A stretch of 63,681 nt of DNA from an uncultured Bacilli bacterium (GCA_934130105.1 CAKOXL010000004.1:1-63681); one strand, 5' to 3'; positions 34,275 to 43,077 are shown, numbered from the stretch's first letter. Translations and numbers: made by a program. The notes: a model not told the origin generated them from the sequence alone.

Positions 34275-34288
34275 ATTTTTCTCCTTTC

Positions 34289-34579
34289 TTATGCGACATA
34301 AGTACTATTTGCATTTTGAGCTTCCTCATAATCCTGTACAGCACTTTTCAATACATTACCTATTAATATTGCAGTTTGAAATAGGTTTTCGATTTCGTTG
34401 CATTGTTGTGTTAGTCTTTCAGAATAATTAGTTGCATCTTTTCCTGCCCAAGCTTCTTGGATTTCAGTATTAACATTTTCAACTTTTTTTATTAAGTCAA
34501 CTAAAGATTCTGATTTAGAAATTATTTGTGTCCCGATATTTGTTGCATTGTCTGATACATGTATACTTTTTGAATCCAT
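34289..34579 (-). CDS. WXG100-like protein (W-A-G), EsxA-type
   Basis: 96 residues, the canonical WXG100 length, with EAWAGKDATNYSERL at the turn (Trp about 42) and a second amphipathic helix ending QDYEEAQNANSTYVA. Of the four it is closest to classic EsxA/ESAT-6. GGAGGTGG precedes the ATG. The first WXG100 gene after the YukD gene. Confidence 0.88.
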   Translation of the reverse strand: MDSKSIHVSDNATNIGTQIISKSESLVDLIKKVENVNTEIQEAWAGKDATNYSERLTQQCNEIENLFQTAILIGNVLKSAVQDYEEAQNANSTYVA

Positions 34580-34591
34580 TATTCCACCTCC

Positions 34592-34843
34592 TTATATAAT
34601 TACAATTTTAGTTCCGTTTTGAATAGAAGAATCTTTAACCATAATACTATCATCAAAAATAATACCAGTTTCTTTATCAATAAATGTAACTTGTCCTTTT
34701 TGATCATATATACCATTTGATAATTGAACTAGTGATGATAAAACTGTTTTTTTTATCGTACCTATTTGTTTATTGATCGGAATATATGCGTCGAACTCCA
34801 TTTCTATACATGGAACTATAAAAGTAATCAAGTATTTATTCAT
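34592..34843 (-). CDS. esaB: YukD/EsaB-type ubiquitin-like T7SS protein
   Basis: The 83-residue protein has a beta-grasp pattern: KYLITFIVPC...EMEFDAYIP, then a helix TIKKTVLSSLVQL, and the final strand QNGTKIVII. Length and order match YukD (Bacillus) and EsaB (Staphylococcus), small cytosolic ubiquitin-like parts of T7SSb. It is the first gene of the operon, behind GGAGGGGA. Confidence 0.85.
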   Translation of the reverse strand: MNKYLITFIVPCIEMEFDAYIPINKQIGTIKKTVLSSLVQLSNGIYDQKGQVTFIDKETGIIFDDSIMVKDSSIQNGTKIVII

Positions 34844-34890
34844 TGTCCCCTCCTATTCTTAAAACTATAATAACACATTTTTCGACAAAG

Positions 34891-34940
34891 TTGTACTATT
34901 TTTACAATATTTTTATACTTTTTTCAAAATTGTTGTACTA
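34891..34940. promoter_or_regulatory. Paired TTGTACTA motifs in the divergent T7SS/regulator promoter region
   Basis: The octamer TTGTACTA occurs at 34891-34898 and again at 34933-34940, 42 bases apart (four helical turns), each followed by a partial inverted TACAA/TACA. The region lies between the YukD gene (-) and the HTH gene (+). It is a good candidate operator for the encoded regulator; no direct evidence. Confidence 0.5.
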
Positions 34941-34994
34941 ATACTAATACATATTTTACTATTTTTTATTAGATAATATTAGTAAGGTGATGTT

Positions 34995-35393
34995 ATGGAC
35001 TTTAAAAAAGAAGACGAAAACTACATTTATGGTGTCATTGGTAAAAATGTTAAGAAATACAGAAAAAAGAAAAATTTAACACAAGAACAATTAGCTAATC
35101 AAATAGATTATTCACTTTCTTTTGTATCTGGCTTAGAAAGTAAAAAGCACCAAACATTTTCACTTGGTGCTTTATGGCGTATATCATTAATATTGGGTAT
35201 TGATATGTACAAATTGTGTATTGATGATAATAATCAACCTCCTAAGTTTGTAACCTATAAATGTGACAGTTGTAATTATACTACTGATATACCATATAGC
35301 TTGCTTAATGATTTAATAAGAGATGATAAATATCCTATTTTTGATTGTTGCAAATGTAATTCTGTAATAAGAAAGTATGATAGTAAAAAATAA
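34995..35393 (+). CDS. XRE-family regulator with C-terminal zinc-ribbon-like domain
   Basis: 132 residues. The N-terminal helix-turn-helix (about 12-68) is of Cro/CI type: RKKKNLTQEQLANQIDYSLS, then VSGLESKKHQTFSLGALWRIS. The C-terminal part has two Cys-x2-Cys pairs (KCDSCNY and DCCKCNS, about 22 residues apart), suggesting a structural or sensing zinc site. It is divergent from the T7SS operon with the paired motifs in between, so it is the likely local regulator. AAGGTGATG lies just before the ATG. Confidence 0.87.
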   Translation: MDFKKEDENYIYGVIGKNVKKYRKKKNLTQEQLANQIDYSLSFVSGLESKKHQTFSLGALWRISLILGIDMYKLCIDDNNQPPKFVTYKCDSCNYTTDIPYSLLNDLIRDDKYPIFDCCKCNSVIRKYDSKK

Positions 35394-35448
35394 ACAATTG
35401 TAAATTGAAATAAAAAATAAAAATTTTTATAAGTGTTTTTTAGTTAAC

Positions 35449-35490
35449 GGATTATATCTTGTATTTTATAGAATATAATCCTTTTAATTT
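35449..35490 (+). terminator. Terminator of the XRE regulator gene
   Basis: GGATTATAT (35449-35457) pairs with ATATAATCC (35473-35481), followed by TTTTAATTTTG. Together with 35621-35658 it fills the otherwise empty gap to thyX. Confidence 0.7.
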
Positions 35491-35620
35491 TGTTTTAATA
35501 ATATTATTAAATCTATCGCTGTATTAATTAGTTTTCTATCATCTTTTAAGTTATTTTTTGATTTAATATTTTTATATAAACAACATAATATCTTTATAAT
35601 TTATAAGTTAATTTTTACAT

Positions 35621-35658
35621 ATTAAAAATCCCGTTTATATATTTAATAAACGGGATTT
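35621..35658 (-). terminator. Terminator of thyX
   Basis: AAATCCCGTTTAT (35626-35638) and ATAAACGGGATTT (35646-35658) form a 13-bp stem that on the minus strand runs into TTTTTAAT. Confidence 0.85.
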
Positions 35659-35674
35659 ATATTATATTAATTAT

Positions 35675-36877
35675 TTAGATTTCTCTTATTAATCTCTTGC
35701 CTTCTTTAAATTTGCAATCACGAGGGCAATCAAAATCTTTAAATGTACATCTTGCACCATGTGAATATTGTTCAATATCTTGAGCAAGTACACTGCCTGA
35801 ATCTTCTAAAGCTTTTTTATAATTAGCTAATGTTTCTTTTACTTGATTCATTGTTTCAAGTTGAGCATCAGTACATAATCTTTCTTTGCACTTTAAAATA
35901 AAATTCTTATATTCTCCAGTTTCACAAACATAAACAAGTTCACCTTGAGGATTAACACCCTTTACTTTATCCATATCGTTAAGCCACTCATCAACAAGTG
36001 CATTATCATCAGCAATAATTGGTGGTACAAAATACTCTTTATCATTAAGCATTTGCATTTGATAATTTAATGTTCTATGCCTTTGTTGTTGTGCAAGTTG
36101 GGCAAATGATGCTTTATAAGTAGTTTGATAAACATCTCCAAAATAATCTTTCTTCTCATCTAAATTATTTCCGAATAATGATAAGCTTCTATGCTTTTCA
36201 TTCTTCATTAATCCATCAACAAGCACATTAGCACCATCTAACTGTTCTATAAAAGCTTGCATAGCTAGTGATAATTTTTGTTCAAAAGAATTATCCTTAT
36301 TAGCATCTTCAATATATTTTTGCATATATGAAGCAAGATAATTAATTTGTCTTAATGAAGTTGTATAAATCATTTGAGTTGGAGCGAATGTTGTTACTAA
36401 ATATCTAGCATTCTCTCTAGCTAATTTTAAAATTCTGTTATCATCATGGACAGAGCCATATCTTGATTTAATTTTAATTTGAAAAATGTTAGTCCATTTT
36501 TTATAAAGCTGCTCTTCTTCTGTTGTTATAATTGAATCATCTGTTCTTACAATTGTTGTATATCTTGCTGATTTTTCACTAGTTGTATATTGATGTTCAT
36601 TATTTAATACCATTGCTAGTATTTTAGGTATATTTTGTAGATTAAAACTTATATTGATATGATCATAAACACTATGATGACCATCTCTCAGTGTTTTTTC
36701 AATCCTACCAGTTGTTTGTTTTAAAGGTTCATTTTCAAGATGTTGAAATCCTTCTCTGTCGTAACATACACCTGCAATTTTACCTGATAAAATTAGTGCG
36801 TTATCTTTATCAAAGGTTCCATCACTTTTTAAGAATGTATTTGGTAAAATACCAATTTTAAGATTTTTAAATTCCAT
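35675..36877 (-). CDS. thyX: FAD-dependent thymidylate synthase, two-domain form
   Basis: 400 residues, about twice the usual ThyX length. The N-terminal half has ThyX features such as EKTLRDGHHSVYDHINISF (about 59-77) and a TSEKSARYT segment. The C-terminal half has QQQRHRTLNYQMQ (about 265-277), the RHRxxS-type substrate-binding motif. The end carries ARCTFKDFDCPRDCKFKEG with three Cys. ThyX makes dTMP from dUMP using FAD and methylene-tetrahydrofolate. Tandem ThyX domains of this length occur in several Bacillota. No thyA is seen in the window. Confidence 0.85.
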   Translation of the reverse strand: MEFKNLKIGILPNTFLKSDGTFDKDNALILSGKIAGVCYDREGFQHLENEPLKQTTGRIEKTLRDGHHSVYDHINISFNLQNIPKILAMVLNNEHQYTTSEKSARYTTIVRTDDSIITTEEEQLYKKWTNIFQIKIKSRYGSVHDDNRILKLARENARYLVTTFAPTQMIYTTSLRQINYLASYMQKYIEDANKDNSFEQKLSLAMQAFIEQLDGANVLVDGLMKNEKHRSLSLFGNNLDEKKDYFGDVYQTTYKASFAQLAQQQRHRTLNYQMQMLNDKEYFVPPIIADDNALVDEWLNDMDKVKGVNPQGELVYVCETGEYKNFILKCKERLCTDAQLETMNQVKETLANYKKALEDSGSVLAQDIEQYSHGARCTFKDFDCPRDCKFKEGKRLIREI

Positions 36878-36978
36878 GTTTACCTCCTAATGATATTTTC
36901 CTTTTTACCCTTTCATACATATTATTTTGTCATATATTTTATTAAATGTAAATGGAAAATACTATTTTTAATACCAAT

Positions 36979-38484
36979 TTATTGAATTAATGAATCTCCA
37001 TCCATTTCAACTGGGATTGGGATATTTAGTAAATCCAACATAGTTGGCGCAATATCAGCAAGCTTGCCTTCTTCTTTTAATGAGATATTTTCTCTTGTAA
37101 CTATAAATGGAACCTTATTTGTAGTGTGTGTTGTACAAGGTGTACCATCTTCATTAATCATGACATCACAATTTCCATGATCTGCTGTAATAATTAGTGT
37201 ACCATTTTTTTCTTCTACTTTTTGATATAATCTTCCAATACATTTGTCTAAAAATTCAACTGCTTTTACTGCTGCTTCATAATTACCAGTATGTCCAACC
37301 ATATCACCATTGGCATAATTTAAGATAACTAAATCTAGATAATCTTTATCTAATTCATTAAGCAATTTATCTGTTACCTCTTCTGCAGACATTTCAGGTT
37401 TTAAATCATATGTTGCTACTTTTGGTGAATTTACTAATATTCTTTTAGAATTTTTTAAATCAAGTTCTACTCCACCGTCAAAGAAGTATGTAACATGTGC
37501 ATATTTTTCAGTTTCAGCTATACGTAATTGATTAAGTCCTAAGTCATCAACGTATTTACCAAAAGTGTTGTTTAATTTTTGAATATCAAAAGCTGTTATT
37601 CCTCTTACTGAGTCATTAATAGGCATCATTGATACTAGTTTAACATTATTAAGCTTTATAGTATCCATATCAACTGCATCAGGATTAGTAATAGCAGTAA
37701 ACATTTCTCTTAATCTATCAGGTCTATAATTAAATACAATTATTCCATCATTATCAGATAATTTGCCATCTGCTAAGACTGATGGTTTTATAAATTCATC
37801 TGTAATATTTTTGCTATATTGATCATCAAATAGTTCCTCTGGTGTATTATATTTTTCACCAATACCACTAACAATCGCATCGTATGCTAGCTTTAATCTA
37901 TCATAGTTGTTATCTCTATCCATTGCATAGTATCTTCCTGAAATGGTTGTAATTGTCCCTAAATTATTTTCCTTTATCTTATCCTCTAACTGATTAACAA
38001 ATTTTTTACCGCTATGGATATCAGTATCACGACCATCAGTAAATAAATGAAAATATATTTTATCTAGTCCTTCTTTTTTACATGTATCTACTAATGCCAG
38101 TAAATGGTTAATATGTGAATGAATTCCACCATCACTTATTAGTCCCATGATATGAAGTTTTGAATTATTATTTTGCGTATGTTGAATAACTTTTAAAATA
38201 TTATCATTTTTATAGAATTCTTTTGTTTCTATAGCATGATTAATTAATTCTAATGGTTGATATACAATTCTTCCTGCTCCAATATTGATGTGACCTACTT
38301 CTGAATTTCCCATTTGATTTTTTGGAAGTCCAACTAATTGTCCTGATGCTTCTAAAATAGTATGTGGATACTTTTGTAATAACAAATCAAAATTGGGTTT
38401 ATTAGCATTTTTAAAAGCATTGCCTTTTGTCTCTTCTCTTAAACCACACCCATCTAATATACATAAAACAAGTGGTTGTTTCAT
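36979..38484 (-). CDS. gpmI: 2,3-bisphosphoglycerate-independent phosphoglycerate mutase
   Basis: The 501-residue protein of the alkaline-phosphatase superfamily has an N-terminal ILDGCGLR metal site and the catalytic Ser in MGNSEVGHINIGAG (about 56-69). HLFTDGRDTD and GRYYAMDRDNNYDR follow, and the C-terminal metal motifs are NYANGDMVGHTG and ITADHGNCD. It interconverts 3- and 2-phosphoglycerate in glycolysis with two Mn ions. Typical length, full motif set. Confidence 0.97.
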   Translation of the reverse strand: MKQPLVLCILDGCGLREETKGNAFKNANKPNFDLLLQKYPHTILEASGQLVGLPKNQMGNSEVGHINIGAGRIVYQPLELINHAIETKEFYKNDNILKVIQHTQNNNSKLHIMGLISDGGIHSHINHLLALVDTCKKEGLDKIYFHLFTDGRDTDIHSGKKFVNQLEDKIKENNLGTITTISGRYYAMDRDNNYDRLKLAYDAIVSGIGEKYNTPEELFDDQYSKNITDEFIKPSVLADGKLSDNDGIIVFNYRPDRLREMFTAITNPDAVDMDTIKLNNVKLVSMMPINDSVRGITAFDIQKLNNTFGKYVDDLGLNQLRIAETEKYAHVTYFFDGGVELDLKNSKRILVNSPKVATYDLKPEMSAEEVTDKLLNELDKDYLDLVILNYANGDMVGHTGNYEAAVKAVEFLDKCIGRLYQKVEEKNGTLIITADHGNCDVMINEDGTPCTTHTTNKVPFIVTRENISLKEEGKLADIAPTMLDLLNIPIPVEMDGDSLIQ

Positions 38485-38741
38485 TTTATCCCTCTTTTCT
38501 AAAAATATTTTACCACATTTTTAACATTATTAGTAAATTATAGAATAAAAATATTTAAATTATTGGTGTAGAATTTAACTATTCAATAGCCACATATAAA
38601 TGCATAATTTATTATCTTCTATTACTTTAAATAGTGATAAAATTTAATACACTAGGATTTAAAAATTGGGTATCAAAGTCATTAATAATTATTAAATTAA
38701 TTATATTTGATATGTTATAATAACTACAACAGGTGATAAAA

Positions 38742-39668
38742 ATGGATTCTATAATAAAGAAGATAGACTTCTTTAGTAATGATGCTATCTTTGAAGCAAT
38801 AAATGACAGTAATTCTGGAGCAATTTTAAAAAAGGTAACAGACAATCAAAAAACATATTTTTTAAAAATTGTTCCAAAAGATAGTATAGATATAGATAAA
38901 ATTTTAAAGACAATAGAAATTTATAAAAATAATAATATTAACACAGTTCAACTATTATCATATGGGACTACCAAAGATAAAGTATATTTAATTTATAATT
39001 TTATTAATGGTAATGCACTTAATACAATTTATGATGAATATGATATGGCTAGTTATTATGATATTGGTCTTCAAATTGGAAATAGTTATAGAATAATAAA
39101 TTTTAACTGTAAACCAGATAACATTTTTAGGCAAGATTATAATATTGATGACTTGATAAATTCAATAACATCTAAATTCATTGATTTATATAATGGAAAA
39201 CTAGCATATTTAAAAGATATTATTGCGGAAGATAAAATAAAACTGTTAACAAATAAAATAAAAGAACTATTACCATGCTTTTATAATGAGGATAAAGTAT
39301 ATATTCATGCTGATATGCATCCTAAAAATATAATGATAGATAAGAATAATCAACTATATATTATTGATATTGAATCTTTTCATACTGATTACTTTGTTAT
39401 GAATTTTAGATGGTCTATTATGGCTTCTTTTAAAAATGATAAAAATAAAGCTTTCTTCAAAGGATTTATAGATGGCTACTATAATCATACAATAAGTGAT
39501 GATTTCGATAAACAATTAGTTATTATTTTAATAATTAATTTTATGGAACATATTATTAACTTTAGTGATGGTAAAAGCTTAGAATATATTAGGAATTATG
39601 CTACTAAAGTAAATGAGATATTTAACACTATTAATATTTATAGCAAAAATAATAAAATTACATTTTGA
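38742..39668 (+). CDS. Aminoglycoside phosphotransferase (APH)-like small-molecule kinase
   Basis: About 308 residues. The kinase-fold motifs are a Lys-containing FLKIVPK segment (about 45-51), the catalytic YIHADMHPKNIMID (His-x-Asp, about 189-202) and IIDIESF in place of DFG. APH-like kinases phosphorylate antibiotics, choline, methylthioribose or similar; the substrate here cannot be told. ATG at 38742 behind AGGTG; the upstream GTG at 38733 is part of that site. A TATAAT box lies at 38716-38721. Confidence 0.8.
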   Translation: MDSIIKKIDFFSNDAIFEAINDSNSGAILKKVTDNQKTYFLKIVPKDSIDIDKILKTIEIYKNNNINTVQLLSYGTTKDKVYLIYNFINGNALNTIYDEYDMASYYDIGLQIGNSYRIINFNCKPDNIFRQDYNIDDLINSITSKFIDLYNGKLAYLKDIIAEDKIKLLTNKIKELLPCFYNEDKVYIHADMHPKNIMIDKNNQLYIIDIESFHTDYFVMNFRWSIMASFKNDKNKAFFKGFIDGYYNHTISDDFDKQLVIILIINFMEHIINFSDGKSLEYIRNYATKVNEIFNTINIYSKNNKITF

Positions 39669-39701
39669 TTTTCTAATATTACTGATATAAATAATAACTT
39701 A

Positions 39702-40289
39702 TTAAGCATTATCTATCTGTTCAATAAGACAATCATAATTAAAATTATCATTTATAAAAACTATTTCCTTGCCGATATTTATTGAAGTATATTTATCTGT
39801 TTCATAATCGTATTTTAGTTCTTCATAATCTAGTTCGTTGGTAGATTTATATTTATCTTTTTCTTTTAAATTGTAACTAGTTAAGGCATGACTTGGGTGC
39901 CTTTTTTTAGTATTATTTCTATTATCTAATCTTTGAAAAATTGTATCATAATCTTTTCCCTTAACTTTAATAGTTATGGCTTTATAATTATACTTACCTA
40001 CTAGTTTTTTTAGTTTATTTTCCCAACTATTATTAAATGGATACTCTATTATAATGTTTTCATCATTTCTTCTCATACACTCATTTAATAATTCTATAAA
40101 GGTATTATATATAATTGGTTTTAAATTTTGCTTTTGTTCAGAATTATTAAAACCTACTAAGTCATAAATATTTTCCTTTAAAACATCCATTGATATAAGC
40201 GTTGAATTTTTATAATGATTGTATATATAATTTGATATTGTGGATTTTCCACTTCCACTTATACCTGTTACAATAATTAATCTGTTCAT
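39702..40289 (-). CDS. P-loop kinase-like protein (AAA_33/zeta-type fold)
   Basis: 195 residues. Walker A GISGSGKST (about 9-17) near the N-terminus, an IISMD-type strand ending in Asp (TLISMDVLKENIYD) and a later NIIIEYPFNNSW segment, as in small nucleoside/shikimate kinase-like and zeta-toxin-like P-loop enzymes. No antitoxin gene is next to it. It is convergent with the APH-like gene. Substrate unknown. Confidence 0.75.
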   Translation of the reverse strand: MNRLIIVTGISGSGKSTISNYIYNHYKNSTLISMDVLKENIYDLVGFNNSEQKQNLKPIIYNTFIELLNECMRRNDENIIIEYPFNNSWENKLKKLVGKYNYKAITIKVKGKDYDTIFQRLDNRNNTKKRHPSHALTSYNLKEKDKYKSTNELDYEELKYDYETDKYTSINIGKEIVFINDNFNYDCLIEQIDNA

Positions 40290-40442
40290 TAAACCACTCC
40301 TACAAGGATTATATCATGAAAATATACATTTTTTCATATATAACGATTAATAGTTACAGCTTATTAAAAATTTAATTAATTGTTTTTATAGTGTTTAATA
40401 AAAATTCGATTATATTTTCTTATCTTTTATGTTTACTAAATT

Positions 40443-40480
40443 GACAAAATAAAACTACTTTCATAATTAGAAAGTAGTTT
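40443..40480 (-). terminator. Terminator of tRNA-Leu
   Basis: AAACTACTTTC (about 40452-40461) pairs with GAAAGTAGTTT (40470-40480); on the minus strand it is followed by TTTTATTTT. Confidence 0.8.
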
Positions 40481-40517
40481 ATATATTATCTCGAAAAATT
40501 CCGAGTTTAGTAGCAAT

Positions 40518-40603
40518 TGGTGGGCGTGGTGGGACTTGAACCCACACAGTATCGCTACTATTGGTGTTTGAGACCAACGCGTCTACCATTCCGCCACACG
40601 CCC
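40518..40603 (-). tRNA. tRNA-Leu (anticodon CAA)
   Basis: On the minus strand the acceptor arms GGGCGTG (40597-40603) and CACGCCC (40522-40528) enclose a complete class II tRNA. The D arm reads GGCGGAATGGTAGACGC, and the anticodon stem TTGGT/ACCAA has loop CTCAAAC (anticodon CAA). A long variable arm and T arm GTGGGTTCAAGTCCCAC follow. The 3' CCA is encoded after discriminator A. It reads UUG codons. Confidence 0.96.
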
Positions 40604-40733
40604 AACTTTAGTTATAATAACTAAAACTATATAACTGTTGTTATTATAACATAACTTTTTTAAATTAGTCTATCATTTTATAACAAAATGTAATTTTTAA
40701 CATAATTTTATTAAATATGTTCTATTAAATTAC

Positions 40734-40782
40734 AAAAAACGTAAATTTTTATTTGAATGTCCGTTTTAATAAAAATTTACGT
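40734..40782 (-). terminator. Strong terminator after a gene remnant
   Basis: ACGTAAATTTTTATT (40739-40753) pairs perfectly with AATAAAAATTTACGT (40768-40782), followed on the minus strand by TTTTTTG. A functional-looking terminator behind a degraded gene. Confidence 0.85.
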
Positions 40783-40793
40783 AATAAATATTA

Positions 40794-41070
40794 TTAAAGG
40801 ATTTCGTCACTTTCAACTTTAATTGATACTTCAGACTTTTTAAGTATAAATATTTGATTATTTACTTAATTAAACTGATAAATATGAAAATTAAACTATA
40901 TACTTATTGATTAATAATACTGATGGAAAGTAAAATAATGTAACTCGATAGTAAAAAGGAAAGTACATCAACAAATCAATTATCTTAATATCATTTATTT
41001 TAACTTCAAATGTAGCATTTTTAACTTTATCAACTACATTTCCAATTTTAGATATATATTCATTTGCCAT
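40794..41070 (-). pseudogene. Degraded small gene (frameshifted remnant)
   Basis: A good ribosome site (GAAAGGAATTG) and ATG at 41070 begin MANEYISKIGNVVDKVKN, ATFEVKINDIKIIDLL and run to a stop at 40891 (59 residues). Just before the terminator another frame encodes FILKKSEVSIKVESDEIL and a stop at 40794. The whole span (277 bases) is one base off a multiple of three. So a gene of about 92 codons seems to have decayed by frameshift and base changes. Family unknown. A short functional 59-residue protein is the alternative. Confidence 0.45.
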
Positions 41071-41224
41071 AATTCAATTCCTTTCTACTAAAAACTTGTA
41101 TATATTTTCTTTCAAATAATATTGTACACACTTTCTAGAATTTAAGCAAGAAACTACAAAATAGTGAAATAATTTAAAACATTCCTACAATTTTTCCCAC
41201 ATTTGGGATAGTTCTAACCATAAT

Positions 41225-41254
41225 AAAAGAGTTGCCAACACCTTGACAACTCTT
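41225..41254 (-). terminator. Terminator of the mre-spoIVF operon
   Basis: AAGAGTTG (41227-41234) pairs with CAACTCTT (41247-41254) with a further CC-AA/TTG inner pairing, followed on the minus strand by TTTTATTA. Confidence 0.8.
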
Positions 41255-41261
41255 GTAAATA

Positions 41262-42008
41262 TTAACCAAAATAAGACTGCAATATTTTTTTCTCATCAAA
41301 TACATTATTATTACTTATTAAATAATGAGTGTAATTTCTTCTCATATTTTTTACACTATTTATTTCTTTTAGACGTTTGAAATTGTAGTCATTAATGTAT
41401 CGTTCCATTAAAAATTTATGAAAATAATACTTAGCATTTTCTATTTCTTTTAATAATTGAATTCCTAATAATAAAAATATTAATAGCATAACAAGGTTGG
41501 TTTTAAAAAATAGAAAATAGAAAAAAAGAATAATATACGTAATATAACTAAAATAAAGAGCATACTTTAAACTACCATAATATGATAGTAGTAAACATAA
41601 TAAAATATGTAATAACCTACCACCATCTAATGGATATATTGGTAATAAATTAAATGCTAAAATGAAGAAATTATATGTATAAAAATAACTAGGAACATTT
41701 ATGTTAAAATAATAAACCAATAATAGAAATAGTACCTGTACGATTGGTCCTGCTACTGTAACTATTAATTCTTTTACTAAAGAAATATTAATATCATACT
41801 CTAATTTACTGCATCCTCCATAAGGGTATATTTCAATTTCTTTTAAATTAAAATGAAATAATAAGCCGGTTATAGAGTGACCTAGTTCATGAATAATGAT
41901 TATGATAGTAAAATAGAATAAATTACGAAAGTGACCTGTTAATAAACTTATTAAAATAAATATATAAAATAGTGGATGAAAATTAATTTTAAAGATATTC
42001 TTTATAAT
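41262..42008 (-). CDS. spoIVFB: SpoIVFB-type site-2 protease (family M50), apparently with an ATT start
   Basis: About 248 residues of membrane protein. The zinc motif IIIHELGHSITG lies in the N-terminal third (encoded about 41870-41910) and the second motif NLLPIYPLDGGR follows (about 41605-41640). A YPYGG segment after the first helix is also family-like. The frame has no ATG/GTG/TTG upstream of HELGH. It is open back to ATT at 42006-42008, nine bases after AAGGAG, within the end of spoIVFA. In Bacillus SpoIVFB cleaves pro-sigma-K. Here a sporulation role is not proven, but the order spoIVFA-spoIVFB after mreD is conserved. Confidence 0.8.
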   Translation of the reverse strand: MIKNIFKINFHPLFYIFILISLLTGHFRNLFYFTIIIIIHELGHSITGLLFHFNLKEIEIYPYGGCSKLEYDINISLVKELIVTVAGPIVQVLFLLLVYYFNINVPSYFYTYNFFILAFNLLPIYPLDGGRLLHILLCLLLSYYGSLKYALYFSYITYIILFFYFLFFKTNLVMLLIFLLLGIQLLKEIENAKYYFHKFLMERYINDYNFKRLKEINSVKNMRRNYTHYLISNNNVFDEKKILQSYFG

Positions 42009-42582
42009 CTAAAAATTCTCCTTCTTTTTGATAATATAAATATATCTCATTACTAATAGCTTCACCCAATAGACTACCTTTTTCTACGTAATCATAAATT
42101 TTAATATTACTATTTTCTACTCCAACATACCAAACATCTATTCCATTTACTTGCTGAATAATGATTACATTACCATAATTATCTTTATTTCCAATAAATA
42201 CTACAATCCCACTTTCAATAATAGGTACTAGATAATTACTAGTTACTGTTAATTTTACCCCTTCCTTATAATCTTCTTTTTTAGAATAAGTTAATTGTTC
42301 ATTAAAAACAGTAGCAGTAGTAAAATCTAATTTAGGAAAGATACTACCAAAATACTTTTCATATGTTTTATTGATCTTGGCAAAAGAAATATTGGTTTGA
42401 TAAACATTTTTTTTAATCCAATCTTTAAAAGTAGTATTAGTCTTCATTATACATAAAATGGTTAATAATAAAATTCCAGATAATAAGATATGACTTAAAG
42501 TAGTGTAAATAAAATTACTCTTTGGTTTTATATCTTGCTTATTACGTTTTAGATATTTCTGTACTGATTTATATTCTTCCAT
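41989..42582 (-). CDS. spoIVFA: SpoIVFA-like membrane protein with degenerate M23 (LytM-like) domain
   Basis: About 197 residues: basic cytoplasmic N-terminus, one membrane helix (about 30-48), an extracytoplasmic stretch and a C-terminal LytM-like fold: ESGIVVFIGNKDNYGNVIIIQQ, DVWYVGVENSNIKIYDYVEKGSLLG. The HxH of active M23 peptidases is absent, as in SpoIVFA, which inhibits and anchors SpoIVFB. ATG at 42582 behind AGGTGA. Its 3' end overlaps spoIVFB, consistent with coupled, stoichiometric translation. Confidence 0.8.
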   Translation of the reverse strand: MEEYKSVQKYLKRNKQDIKPKSNFIYTTLSHILLSGILLLTILCIMKTNTTFKDWIKKNVYQTNISFAKINKTYEKYFGSIFPKLDFTTATVFNEQLTYSKKEDYKEGVKLTVTSNYLVPIIESGIVVFIGNKDNYGNVIIIQQVNGIDVWYVGVENSNIKIYDYVEKGSLLGEAISNEIYLYYQKEGEFLDYKEYL

Positions 42583-42604
42583 ATCTTTCACCTAATAATT
42601 TATA

Positions 42605-43075
42605 TTAACCTTTTTTCTTTTTTATACCTAAAAGTAAGTAAATAATAATTGCATATATCAAATTAATAAGTAATGCTGAAGATATTTGAGTTAATAAAAA
42701 ATGATTAGAATAACTATGCCCCATTAGTAAAGATAAAAGATATTTTAAAAATATAAATAATAATAAGGAAAACATATAAATAATTATATGAGTTAGATGG
42801 CAATTATTAATTGTATGTAATATTAGGGTTATTACATAATATAGAATAATAAATATGAATGTGTATAATAAAAAGATATTTCCAAAAAACAAATCATAAA
42901 TAATGCTGCTTGCTAATAAATAATAGTATGTTTTTTTATCTTTATAATTAATAATCAAATATACAATTAGAAAAGTAACAAAAAACATAGGAGTTATACG
43001 TATATTAATGAATATGGGTAAATAGTAGTTTAATAATAACTCTAATAAGTATGAAAAAATACTAAATATTATCAT
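42605..43075 (-). CDS. mreD: MreD-like rod-shape membrane protein
   Basis: 156 residues, five to six hydrophobic helices, with few charged residues. YLPIFINIRITPMFF near the N-terminus and LFFGNIFLLYTFI (about 60-72) correspond to conserved MreD regions. Identification relies mostly on position: two bases after mreC and 22 bases before spoIVFA. AGGAG precedes the ATG. Confidence 0.8.
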   Translation of the reverse strand: MIIFSIFSYLLELLLNYYLPIFINIRITPMFFVTFLIVYLIINYKDKKTYYYLLASSIIYDLFFGNIFLLYTFIFIILYYVITLILHTINNCHLTHIIIYMFSLLLFIFLKYLLSLLMGHSYSNHFLLTQISSALLINLIYAIIIYLLLGIKKKKG

Positions 43076-43077
43076 TA

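Noticed and set aside
39702..40289. Zeta toxin of a toxin-antitoxin pair
   Set aside because: The P-loop fold fits loosely, but no epsilon-like antitoxin or other small partner gene is adjacent; a metabolic kinase is as likely.
40290..41261. Structured RNA (6S, tmRNA, SRP RNA, riboswitch) in the longest intergenic stretch
   Set aside because: Apart from tRNA-Leu, terminators and the decayed gene I see no conserved RNA motif there.
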